DNA of 64,000 nt from the NCBI GenBank assembly GCA_910574455.1, contig CAJSYZ010000009.1, positions 2,187,040 to 2,251,039 on the forward strand. The letters run 5' to 3'. The notes below the pieces were generated by a model that was not told the DNA's origin, did no database searches, and was given only the letters and a program-made list of their open reading frames with translations. Positions 21,332 to 32,092 of this stretch are shown in pieces. The first letter of the stretch is position 1. Every line of letters begins with the position of its first letter. Source of the stretch: Trichaptum fuscoviolaceum. Lineage: Eukaryota > Basidiomycota > Agaricomycetes > Hymenochaetales > Trichaptaceae. The translations under genes were made by a program, and so were the position numbers.

Positions 21332-23768
21332 ATGCTTTGTCGTACTGCTTCCGGTTTATTAGCGGTTTTCTTACTGTCCAGCTCCGCCGCCGGTTCCGCA
21401 CCGAGTGGTCCTTGGGACTCGTTTAACTTCGCGCCGGCGACGCGTGTAGTGCGACCCACTTCAGTCCATCAAACTGGTGGATCGGTGCAGCATGTCTCAA
21501 GTTTAGTTCTGAGCACGGGGAAGGCAACCCTCGCAAATGGATCTTGGGTTGCGCTTGATTTCGGGAAAGAGGTTGGCACCATTTCTGTGCATTCATCCAT
21601 TATGAATTATAGCTAAACTTAACGCTACCAGGTTGGAGGTCTAATCTCGATGAACATCAGCCCATCCTCGGACAACAGCTCCTTCGCGCTTTCTTTCACA
21701 GAATCGCCTTTGTTCATCAGCCCTACCACATCGGACGACTCGACCTACCCATCAGCGAATACTTCGTACGATGGAGTTCTCGAAGTACACTCGCCTCTTC
21801 CGAGTGGCTTTTGGACTCAACCAGCTGACCGCCTTCGTGGTGGCTTCCGCTACCTGACGATTGTCTCCTCTTCTGACAGTATCACGATAAGCAATGTAAC
21901 ATGCTCAATTTCATTTGCCCCGCACGTTGAAAATATGCGGGACTATGCGGGTTATTTCTACGCATCAGACCCGGTATTTCATGACAAGAGCTTCTTGACA
22001 AAACTATGGTATGCGGGGGCGTACACTGTACAGACAAACACCGTGCCATTGAACACAGGAAGACAGGTGCCTGTCGTCAGCTCTCCAGGTATGTCATTCT
22101 GGTTTTACAATTGCACTAGAAATACTAAACAAGAATAGGCTGGGCGAATAATGCAACACTTGGAGTTGCAGGACCTATCATTGTCGATGGAGCAAAGCGG
22201 GACAGGTAAGTTGTTTCAACACAAATTTCTTGCTTGCTAGGCTCACATAGAAATTCTAGGGCTGTCTGGCCAGGTATGAACTTATATCTCATCTCAATGA
22301 AGGAGTTAAAATCACACAAACTGCTTCAGGCGATATGGGCATAGCTGTTCCGACATCATTTGTATCCACTAATGACCTTATCCCTACTCGTAACGCTCTG
22401 TCAACAATGTTTGCTGCGATCAATCCCGTCACTGGTGCTCTACCGGAATCTGGACCTCCTTTAAGCCAACTTGGAAGCGACACATACCATGCCTGGACGC
22501 TGATAGGAACGCACAACTATTACCTGTATTCAGGCGACATCGATTGGCTACAAACCATTTGGGCCAATTATGTATGCAAAACAATTGGTTCGATTGCTTT
22601 TTTGTCTCTGACTCTCGGTATAGACGAAAGCTGTGCAATTCTTGGAAAACAAGGTCACGCCATCTGGTCTTATGAACGTGACCGGTCTGCGGGATTGGGC
22701 AAGGCTCGGAGGTGGAGGTATTAACGCCGAAGGCAACGCTTTGCTGTACAAGGTAAATAAGCTTTCTACCGTGCTCCTTTATTCGTAAGCTGAAACTAAA
22801 CCTATTCTTATAGGTACTAACAAACAGTGTTGACCTCGCAAACTATGTCAATGCGAGTATTTTGAGGGACGCATGGTCTGCGAATGCCACCTCTCTGAAG
22901 ACGAAATTCAATGAAGTCTTCTGGGTCGATGAGCTGGGCATGTACCGTGACAACGATACGACGACACTTTGCCCACAGGATGCCAACTCCTTTGCCGTTC
23001 TGTTCAATTTGACAACGTCAGACCAGGCTAGCTCAATCAGTGCAGGCCTTACTAAGAATTGGAATGATCTTGGACCCATCGCCCCCGAGCTTCCTGACAC
23101 AATTTCGCCCTTCATCAGCGGCTTCGAGGTACGTCTAACATTGGCCAATGATTAATACTGTAAAACTAATAAAGTTAAAGTTGCAAGCGCACTTCCTCTC
23201 GGGGAACGACGATCGAGCAATGGACCTTCTCCGACGTGAATGGGGTTACATGCTTTATACAAATATAAGCGTGCAGTCTACTTTGTTAGAAGGATTTACT
23301 GCAAACGGATCGCTGAGGTATATTTGTAGTCAAGCAGTGTTATCACCAGTGTTATACTAAAAGCTTGCTTGCAATAGCTATCGCTCGTACCGCGGGTACA
23401 ACTACGATCCCGCTTACACTAGTCACGCACATGGCTGGAGCTCTGGCCCAACGTCCGCATTGACCTACTATGTGCTTGGTTTACAAGTCGCAACACCGAT
23501 GGGCAAGACCTGGACCCTGGCGCCTCACTTAAGCGGCCTTTCAGCCGCTGAAGGCAGCTTCGAAACTCCCCTCGGTACTTTCGCCGCAAAGTGGACTGCT
23601 TCTGGGAGTACTGTGACCATTGATGTCTCTACTCCATCTGGGACGAACGGCCAGGTCACGATTCCGAAGGGGAACAAAGTGGTTGTCGATGGCAAGTTGA
23701 TAAAACTAAACGAGTCCAAGACAATCTCCGTTAGCGGGGGGAAACATGTCATCATTGCTTCTAAGTAG
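21332..23768 (+). CDS. Secreted alpha-L-rhamnosidase-like enzyme (GH78 family, six-hairpin fold)
   Basis: Multi-exon gene with an N-terminal signal peptide (hydrophobic ASGLLAVFLLSSSAAGSAP). Exons begin at 21332, 21632, 22139, 22260 and 22330 and continue to a stop at 23766-23768. The family motif DGAKRDR-AVWPGDMG is split over three exons, with a 14-nt micro-exon at 22260-22273 supplying AVWP. Downstream are GSDTYHAWTLIGTHNYYLYS, DWARLGGGGINAEGNALLYK and the GWSSGPTSALTYYVLGLQVA region near the C-terminus, then a beta-rich C-terminal domain. It should release terminal rhamnose from plant or microbial glycans outside the cell. All frames appear open. A decayed paralogue lies at 48011-50460. 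The GH78 call rests on the motif D-x3-RD-x-x-W-x-GD and overall layout. Confidence 0.8.
22260..22273 (+). other. 14-nt micro-exon encoding the catalytic-region AVWP of the rhamnosidase
   Basis: The sequence GGCTGTCTGGCCAG is flanked by TTCTAG and GTATGA. It completes Arg (AG+G), then encodes Ala-Val-Trp-Pro and starts Gly (G+GC). The frame and the family motif are continuous only if this exon is used. A 14-nt counterpart sits at 48936-48949 in the pseudogene. Confidence 0.85.
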
Positions 23769-23873
23769 TTGAAGAAAATATATCCATGAGAATCTAGCAC
23801 CAAGAATGAAGTCCGAGGAATGAAACGCTATACAACTCAACGTCTATCAAGTATCTAAATGCTTCTCAATCAA

Positions 23874-25978
23874 TTACACATAGTGATGAGTATGTCTTGT
23901 GTCCATACCTGTCTTGATTGATCCAGAGCCATTAACCCGTTCATCAATCCAGAGGTAGAGACCAGTTGCAAATGCGGAGAGCAAGTAAGAGTAGTCAAAG
24001 GCAGAACCAAATACTTCGTAAGCGGGTAAAGTGGAGAAAACGTTCGGTGACGCTGGTTCCGAGTCTGGAGGAACAGCAGGCGGAGGAAACGCGGTGCGGA
24101 TTTGCACAAGAGTCGAGACAAGGTATGTTCCCTTAGGTGCGAGTTAGACAGGGTTTCTACACATATTTGAATGAATGGAACGCTCACCATTAGTTGAGCA
24201 AGTATTAATAGTAGTAAGGATGCGCTGAGATTTTGACTCGTCAATTTTAAGAACTGTTGGCAGTTGATGTCAATTTTATCAATCAAGACATGGTCTGGAA
24301 TTACTAACCCGTGAAACTGATTTCAAGATAAAGCGGATACTGCTGAGAATGATAGCACCGACGAGCGCAAGACCGATCTGTCTCGATATTGCGGAAACAC
24401 TTTCTTCGCTTAGATGAACCGAAGGTAGGAGCGAAATCGCGTAGGAAAGAAAGTGTGCAATGATATCCGGGTAGGAAGTTGTCCCACTCTCCGTAGACTT
24501 GTGAGTTCGGTAAGGGACTAGAACATTTAAGATTGACTAAGAATTATTCGTTAGCAGATATCTCTTTAAAATGTGATAACACACGTACGCTCAACGTCCT
24601 GAAAATGCAGTACAGAGCAAACAGTCTACCGGCTGTTCGAAGTGCACGACCTTGAACAGTGCGACTGTATTCGGCATGGGCCCGAAGGCGCTTCATGTTC
24701 TCGACATTTCGTTCCATTTGGTATTCGAGTGCGTTTAGACCTGTCAACTCATTTTGTAAAGAAGACAGCTCTGTGAAATTGTTAAGATCATGCAATATGG
24801 ACAGAGGATGGCTAATACCTGAGTTTCCAGTGAAGTTACTCGCTACTCTCGACACCCAGGAAGTTGTTCCTTCGCTCGACTGTGTTTAACAGCTGTATAA
24901 GTATAGCGATCATATTCACTGCATAACACACTTTAAATTTAATTAATTTCCTTTCGTCTGATCTGCGCTGCTGTATATCTCTTCGGATGCGATCTAACGC
25001 CTCTTCCGCTGTCACCAATTCCTGTTCTGACGGAACTCGTCTATGTGATAAAGTTACAGAATTAGTAAAATGACGAGCAAATGTTCGAAAGGAGGACTCA
25101 CTGTCGTTTATACAAGGTCGGTAGAAACTCCCAGGCATTTCGGGCGGCACCTAAGCCAGATAGCAGTCCGATGATGAATGTGCCAAGGAATACAAGACGT
25201 GACAGTGCGTTCATGAGTGTAGTAGCAGACTGTACTCCTTCAGGTAGTGGGATCAATGACAGCGCAAAGAGATAAACCGTGTATGGCACGAGCGCCAGAA
25301 AGGTTCGGGTCGTAAGGGAACGCTTTCGCGAAGTTTGTCCTTGGTTCCTGAATAGTTAAATCTCTTGCATAAACTTTCGTGATAAATAACACACCAAGAG
25401 AGGATTGATATGTCAGAAGAATGTTTTGCGACAACGGTATAACAAGCAATATCATTGCGAGGAGTATGAAAAGCGATATTTTCCAGTTGATTATTCGGCT
25501 CCTAAATCCGGCGTCCATCATCGTCAGAATGATTGCAACGGAGATGGTCATTACCTTGCGTTGAGTATTTCAAGTTCCTGGCACATAAACAAGAGAAACA
25601 GGATGCAGCTTTCTGTAAAGCATAAACAGAAACTTAATCGTGAGATTAAGGTGTGCCGAGAGGTGTTGCTTGGAGTCCTTGAGCTGGAGGCTTGCTCGGC
25701 GGAAAGACTGGGGCTGGGTAGCGTATCGAGTTCGACATCTGGGTTTGCATCACTCAGTAGACCTTGATTGGAAGAGACAAGAGCGAGAGACTGAAGATCA
25801 TGATAGACCGGTCGAAGCAGAAACCTATTGCAAGCATAAAATATGACAGCACTAAAGAATTTGCAAAAAAAAAGTTACGTGAATCATCTCCATCTCCATA
25901 ACGTAGTACTACACTAGCAACTTACCGAGCCCCAGTGACTAATATTGTGCCAAAGACAATCTGTTGTGAATTGCTCAT
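23874..25978 (-). CDS. Golgi pH regulator (GPHR/GPR89/GTG-type) multi-pass membrane protein
   Basis: A multi-exon membrane protein. The first exon begins at 25978 (MSNSQQIVFGTILVTGA). Hydrophobic segments follow: LSFCLCFTESCILFLLFMC, ISLFILLAMILLVIPLSQ and the diagnostic LGTFIIGLLSGLGAARNAWE loop region. After it come a charged coiled segment (EEALDRIRRDIQQRRSDERK), a second Glu/Arg-rich helix (LEYQMERNVENMKRLRAH), then GRLFALYCIFRTLSV and further membrane helices to a stop at 23874. The order matches the DUF3735/ABA_GPCR architecture of Golgi pH regulator proteins. These are anion channels that acidify the Golgi and, in plants, GTG proteins. About seven introns. It is divergent from the GH3 gene with about 405 bp between start codons. 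Confidence 0.85.
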
Positions 25979-26383
25979 GATAAGTCACCTCTACCTCTGC
26001 ATCTACGCTGCACTCATGTGTTTGTAGAAAAGAGAGAGGGAGTGGGTATGTTGTGGAAGTAAGTATTTAAACTACTAAAGCAACGGTGGCGACTCAGACT
26101 ACAAATTCAGCCACTGGCAGCTCAGCGTCAAGGCTCAAACTCGAAAGCACTTGGCCAAGCTTCGAAAATGGCGATTCGTTGAGATCTTGTATCAGATTGT
26201 ATCGTGCTGTTTGAGATTTAGGACTCGGATACTTAGCAAGTTGTCAGCTAGGAACGGAAAGAGGTTATGGGATCCGCGTCACCGCGTCTCGAGCGTGGCG
26301 AGATTGGCAGTGACGATGCAGAATCCTCTCTTGCACGAACATTTCACTGTCTCATCGTAGACACGACGGAGATATGCTAAAGC
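25979..26383. promoter_or_regulatory. Divergent promoter region between GPHR and GH3 genes
   Basis: 405 bp between two divergent start codons, with no gene. It includes a CCACTGGCAG word near 26101. I see no clear TATA or other recognised site. Confidence 0.4.
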
Positions 26384-29300
26384 ATGACTAGACACCATGA
26401 AGACATTCCGATTAGAATGGAGGAAGAAGTTTCCTTATTATCGCAAGAAGACCGACTTGGAAAGACAACATTGAACGAGGCAGAGCAGTACGATGAACGA
26501 CACCCACTGACTTCGGAGATTGTGGAAGACAGGAGTACAGAAGACCAGAAATTTGTGCGGAGGACGAGACGCAAGTGAGTCCAGAGTAATCCGCTATACT
26601 GTAGTCACTGTTGAGTGACTATAAACTAGATCCCAACGTTTTCAACAACTTACTCGGCTGAGAAGATGCATCCGGACACGCCGGAAGTGCGGGCTCGTAG
26701 TTGCGACGATCGTTGGTGTTCTGCTTCTACTGCTCACTGTCGGTGGTGTGGTCGTATTCAAGAAAACACCAAATGACGGACAATCTCCACCTTGGTATCC
26801 CACCCGTGAGCAGTATTTGTTCTCTTTAAACGCTACTAATTGTTGTTTGTATAGCATCGGGTGGAACTCTTTCTTCATGGCGCGAGTCCTACGAGAAGGC
26901 TGCGGCGTTGGTAAACAAGATGTCACTTGTCGAAAAGGTAAACGTCACTACGGGCGTAGGTTGGCAAATGGGTCTTTGCGTAGGAAATACTGGTATGCGA
27001 GCTAACTTAGTCCTCTTGATTGCAAGGCTAATTGCAACAAGCCCCCGCTATGAATGTCAAGTTTCCGTCGTTGTGCTTTCAAGATGGACCCCTGGGCATC
27101 CGATTCGCTGACAATATATCTGCGTTCCCCGCCGGTATAACAGTCGGAGCGACGTGGAATCGTGATTTGATGTGCGTATACACCTGATGTTACAAGACTG
27201 CAAATGTATAACAGCGATTAGGTACAAACGCGGGCGTGCCCATGGCCGTGAAGCTCGACTCAAAGGTGTCAATGTCCTATTAGGACCAGCCATGGGTCCT
27301 TTGGGGCGAATGCCCGCAGGAGGCCGAAACTGGGAAGGCTTTGGTTCAGATCCCGTCCTACAAGGGGTCGCGGCGGCGCAGACTATCAAAGGAATTCAAG
27401 ATGAAGGAGTTATGGCTACTGGTACGCCCAATGCATTACTGCGAAGAGAAATCTAATACTTGAGACAGCGAAGCATTATATACTGAATGAGCAAGAGCAC
27501 TTCCGACAAGCTTTTGAATGGGGCCTTCCCAATGCGATTTCATCCAATGCGGACGACCGGACATTGCACGAAATCTATCTCTGGCCCTTCGCAGAAAGTG
27601 TTCGGGCTGGAGTTGCGTCGATCATGTGCAGTTACCAAATGATCAACAATTCGTAAGCATCTACGGTTTTCATGATTTCGCAGTCGATTTTCATCAATGA
27701 ATCCAAGTTACGCGTGTGGGAATAGCAAACTTCTCAATGGTATTCTAAAAGATGAACTTGGCTTCCAAGGTTTTGTACAGTCGGATTGGCTTGCCCAGCG
27801 TAGTGGTGTTGGAACTGCTTTGGCCGGATTGTGAGTCTTTCGGTAATGAGGAGAAGTTCATCGATCTATAATGTTTAATAGGGACGTGTCTATGCCCGGT
27901 GACGGGCTGTACTGGGCGAACGGCGATTCCCTCTGGGGAAAACAACTTACAACCGCAATCCTCAATGGGTCGATCCCCATGGCAAGACTGAACGACATGG
28001 TTTTACGTGTTGTGGCTGCCTGGTACCAGCTAGGGCAAAATGATTCTTCGAAATTTCCACCTTCACCGCCGCTCGGGGATGGAGGCCCGAACTTTTCATC
28101 CTGGACAAACGACGAGGAAGGGCTATTCCATCATGGGAGCGGCGAGGGAGAACGCGGGATAGTGAATAAGTTCATTGATGTTCAAGCCGATCATGGCGAC
28201 CTAATTCGCAAGATCGGCGCCGAGGCAATTACTTTACTCAAGAACGAGGATGGCGTGCTCCCTCTCAGTCGAGATGGATCAAAAGGCCGTGGCGGTGCAG
28301 ATGGGAAATTCAGAGTCGCAATCATCGGTGAAGATGCTGGCGAGGGTAAGGGTCCAAATGCATGTCCCGACCGGGGATGCAATCAGGGAACGTCAGTGAC
28401 GATTTACATGCTTTGTTCCTCATAATGCAATTACTGACTGATTCATCTTCGTAGGCTTGCCTCTGGATGGGGTTCCGGTGCAGTCGAGTTCCCTTACCTT
28501 GTGAATCCGAATGCAGCATTGTCCGCGGCTTTCAATAAGGAGAAAGTAACCGTCTCATCATTCCTAACGAATGATGTGCCGTCCTCCGGATCTTTAGCAG
28601 GCCAAGATCTGTGTCTTGTCTTCGTGAACGCTGATGCAGGAGAGGGCTACCTCTCGCATGATGGTGTGAGTGGGGATAGGAATGATCTGTTTCCTCAGAA
28701 AGGCGGTGACAAGCTCGTTCAAGCGGTTGCCGAGAACTGTGGATCCGGAAAAGGGTCAACAGTAGTTGTCGTGCACTCTGTTGGACCTGTCGTAGTCGAA
28801 AGATGGATTGACCTCCAGAACGTAAAAGGTCTTCTATTTTCTCACCTCCCTGGTCAGGAGAGTGGAAACTCGTTGGTAAGCAATCTGGGGCTTCATGCGC
28901 CATGATCTAATGTCTTCGTTTTCAGACTGATGTTCTCTTCGGTGACGTCAGTCCCAGTGGTAAACTGCCTTACACAGTGGGCAAGAGTCTGGAAGACTAT
29001 GGGAAAGGCGGCCAAGTCTTGTACACTCCGAACGGCGTAATACCACAACAAAATTTCGATGAGGGTATTTACATCGACTACCGTCAATTTGATAAGGTGA
29101 GTATTCGCACAAGAATCGTTGACATCTGTTATTGACACAAAGAACAGCACACTATCACTCCTCGTTATGAGTTCGGGTTCGGTCTCTCGTATACCACCTT
29201 TGAGCTCTCCGATCTCGTTGTGACGCCGACCAAACCGAAAACCGCTTTCCCGTCCCCGCGCTCGGATGGTCTAAGCCCCATTGATGTTGACGAGACCATA

Positions 29301-29825
29301 CCTCCTGCAAACGAGGTTATCTTCCCCGTCGGATTTAAGAAGCTGAAGAAGTACATCTATCCGTATATCGAGCGTGAAACGGACGTCAAGACAGGAAAGT
29401 ATCCTTATCCGGAAGGATACGATGCGGTTCAATCCCCTTCGCCTGCGGGCGGTGGCGAAGGAGGCAACCCTAGTCTTTGGGATGTCCACGCGGAAGTTGA
29501 AGTCACTGTCACCAACACCGGCCAGCGAACAGGAAAAGAGGTCGTTCAGCTCTACTTATCCTTCCCAGAGAACGTTCGCATCGACGACCTGGACGGAACG
29601 GACAGGAGAGGCCCGTTTTTTGACTTTCCCGTGAAGGTCCTTAGGGGCTTTGAGAAAGTTGAAATCGAACCTGGAAAGAGCGAGAGAGTGTCGTTCTCCC
29701 TCACGAGAAAGGACATGAGCTACTGGTCTTCGAAGTATCAAAACTGGATCATGCCTACCCGAGGGCACTTCCGTGTGAGAGTTGGTAACAGCTCAAGAAA
29801 TCTCCCATTATCGGCGAATCTGTAG
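26384..29825 (+). CDS. Membrane-anchored GH3 beta-glucosidase
   Basis: The N-terminal exons encode a charged cytosolic segment of about 85 residues ([20 protein letters not shown]...), then one transmembrane helix ([20 protein letters not shown]), so it is a type II membrane protein rather than a secreted one. The GH3 catalytic part follows: [67 protein letters not shown] and the nucleophile motif [15 protein letters not shown] with Asp in SDW. The GH3 C-terminal domain and a fibronectin-III-like end ([19 protein letters not shown]) close the protein at 29825. It hydrolyses terminal beta-glucosides such as cellobiose at the cell surface. No frame damage was found. About ten introns. Membrane-anchored GH3 enzymes are a known subgroup in fungi. 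Confidence 0.87.
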
Positions 29826-30393
29826 CTCTTCGTCCTTGCTTCTTCGTTGCTCTATATGTGCTTTGTGTACCTGGATATTGATTGTTTTCGTTTGAATGAT
29901 AGGCATGGCTTGTAAAGCCCGCTTGTATAATTATACTGCAAAGAGATCCATCACCTTACTTAGTCCTACGTTGAATCACAGTGCGCATAGGTGCGATAAA
30001 TATCCTGTCAGAAGACTTGTCGTGACTTGAGATTTTGGGTAGATTTACTAGTTCTCTTATTGAATGATTGAGTTTGTAGACTCAAACCTATACAGATACA
30101 GTATAATGACCATGCTACTGTAGATGTGAGACCGCTGTTAACATTTCAATAACTGTGCGGTTCAAACTCTCATCTCATCTATGCAGTAACATATGTAGTG
30201 ACTTTGCCAGTGCGGAATCCAATAGAAGGTAGTAGTTAGACGCCCAGTCTGTCCAGGCGCTTGAAGATCCGAAAAAGGGAAATCGCGTCCACGTAAGCCG
30301 GGTCAAGGGCAGCCAGCAAACAAGTTAACTTTTTTCTTCACGTTCTTTCTTGCCCTCTCCATCTCTTCCACCTTCCACCACCTCGTCCTAACA
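29826..30393 (+). promoter_or_regulatory. Intergenic region with pyrimidine-rich leader before eEF1B-gamma
   Basis: It holds the GH3 3' flank and the promoter of the elongation factor gene. From about 30328 to the ATG at 30394 the plus strand is strongly C/T-rich (TTTTTTCTTCACGTTCTTTC, then CCTCTCC and CTTCCACC). Such tracts are typical of highly expressed fungal translation genes. Confidence 0.5.
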
Positions 30394-32092
30394 ATGTCTG
30401 TCGGCACCCTCTGGACGATTCCTCGTCAGCCTATTGGCAAGGCGGTGCGTGCCTTTTCGAATATATGTTCTGTGAGATGTGTGTATTGACAGACGAACTT
30501 TTGATGTATGCAGATTCGCGCCGCTGCTGCCTATGGCGACCTCCAGATCGACATCCCTGAAAACTATACGCACTTCCAGGACAATAAGCTCCCCGCATTT
30601 ACCTCAAAATTCCCTCATGGCAAAATCCCAGCATGGGAGGGCAAGGATGGCTTCTTGCTGTTTGAGTCAACTGCCATCGCACGTTACGGTGAGTCACATC
30701 CTCGACCTCTTAGAACATCAACAACACTTGTTGTCGAGCTCTCTTTATGATGAGAATTATATATTTTTTCAGTTATCCCTGTCTTAACCATGGTGTCGAG
30801 AATTCGAAAATCTGATAAATCCTTTTTATTTTCACCTCTGATCATTGCCATCAGATTACTGATTGTATTTCGTTGCTCCAGTCTCCTCCCTTGCGCCCAA
30901 CTCTACCCTGCTTGGCAGCTCACCACAAGAGTATGCCCTAGTCGATCAGTGGGTGTCGTTCGCGACGAGTGAGATTGGCGAGAACGCCAGGTTGATCAGC
31001 CATCTTCTCTTCCATGTCATCGTTCCATATAATAAGCCTGTATGTTTCCCTGTGTCCTGCAATCCAACACGCTCTCACAAGCAATGACCTCAGATCCACC
31101 AAACGTTCACTGATCGACTTACGCGCGCGCTCAGGACTTTGAATACTCACCTCGCCACACGGACATACCTTGTGACAGAACGCATCACCCTTGCCGACTT
31201 GTTCACTGCTGCCCTTCTCCAGCAAGCCTTCGCGCATACAATTGATGAACCCCTTCGTGCGGAGCTCACCCATCTTGTCCGATTCTTCGAGACTATCACG
31301 AACAACCCCAAGGTGAAAGATATCTACGGACCGACCGATTACATCCCGAAGGCGTTGCAGTTTGTTCCGCAGCCGAAGGAAAAGAAGGCTGAGCCTAAGA
31401 AGGAGGAGAAAAAGGCCGAGAAGAAGCCAAAGAAGGTGGAGGAGGAGGAGGAGGATGACTTCGACGACAAGCCTGCGGAGGAGCCCAAGGCCAAGAACCC
31501 CCTCGACCTCCTTCCGAAGTCAACTTTCAACCTTGAGGACTGGAAGCGGGCATACTCCAACATGGACACCCGTGGAGCAGGAGGCTCGTTAGAGTGGTTC
31601 TACCAGCAGTGAGTGATATCGACACATACCATCAGCGTCATATTAATACAATGATTCAGTTTCGACAAGGAGGGCTTCTCCATTTGGCGTGTAGACTTCA
31701 AATACCCTGAGGAGCTGACGCAGGTATTCATGTCCTCTAACCTCATTGGCGGGTTCTTCAACCGTCTTGAGGCGTCACGCAAATACCTGTTCGGCTCGAT
31801 GGGTGTGCTCGGAGAGGCCAACAATTCTCTCGTAAGCGGAGTGTTCATTCTCCGTGGGCAGGAGGCCGGGCCCGTCGTAGAGGTTGCACCCGACTGGGAG
31901 TCGTACAATTTCAAGAAGCTCGATCTCGAGAACGCTGATGACAAGGCGTTCTTCGAGGCTGCCCTCGCTTGGGACCTGACGATCGACGGTAAGGCCTGGG
32001 CGGATGGCAAGAACGTGAGTTTTCTCTCTCTTCCTCCTCGTTTTGGTCCTCTCATGGCTGACTTTCACTCTTAAATCCACCAGTTCAAGTGA
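30394..32092 (+). CDS. Translation elongation factor eEF1B gamma subunit
   Basis: Start MSVGTLWTIPRQPIGKA. An N-terminal GST-like thioredoxin-fold domain (NKLPAFTSKFPHGKIPAWEG, ESTAIARY) is followed by the GST C-domain (SSLAPNSTLLGS, YLVTERITLADLFTAALLQ). A Lys/Glu-rich linker comes next, then the conserved EF1G domain (FNLEDWKRAYSN, FDKEGFSIWRVDFKYPEE, GGFFNRLEASRKYLFGSMGV, WDLTIDGKAWADGKN). The last coding exon is only FK-stop (32084-32092), matching the universal Phe-Lys end of the family. The factor holds eEF1B-alpha and helps recharge eEF1A with GTP on ribosomes. The acceptor at about 30884 gives a continuous ARYVSSLAPN. Four or more introns. Confidence 0.92.

Noticed and set aside
30863..31087. 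Frame reading MYFVAPVSS as an exon start of the elongation factor
   Set aside because: The acceptor at about 30884 gives the conserved ARYVSSLAPN join, while using the upstream bases brings in a stop.
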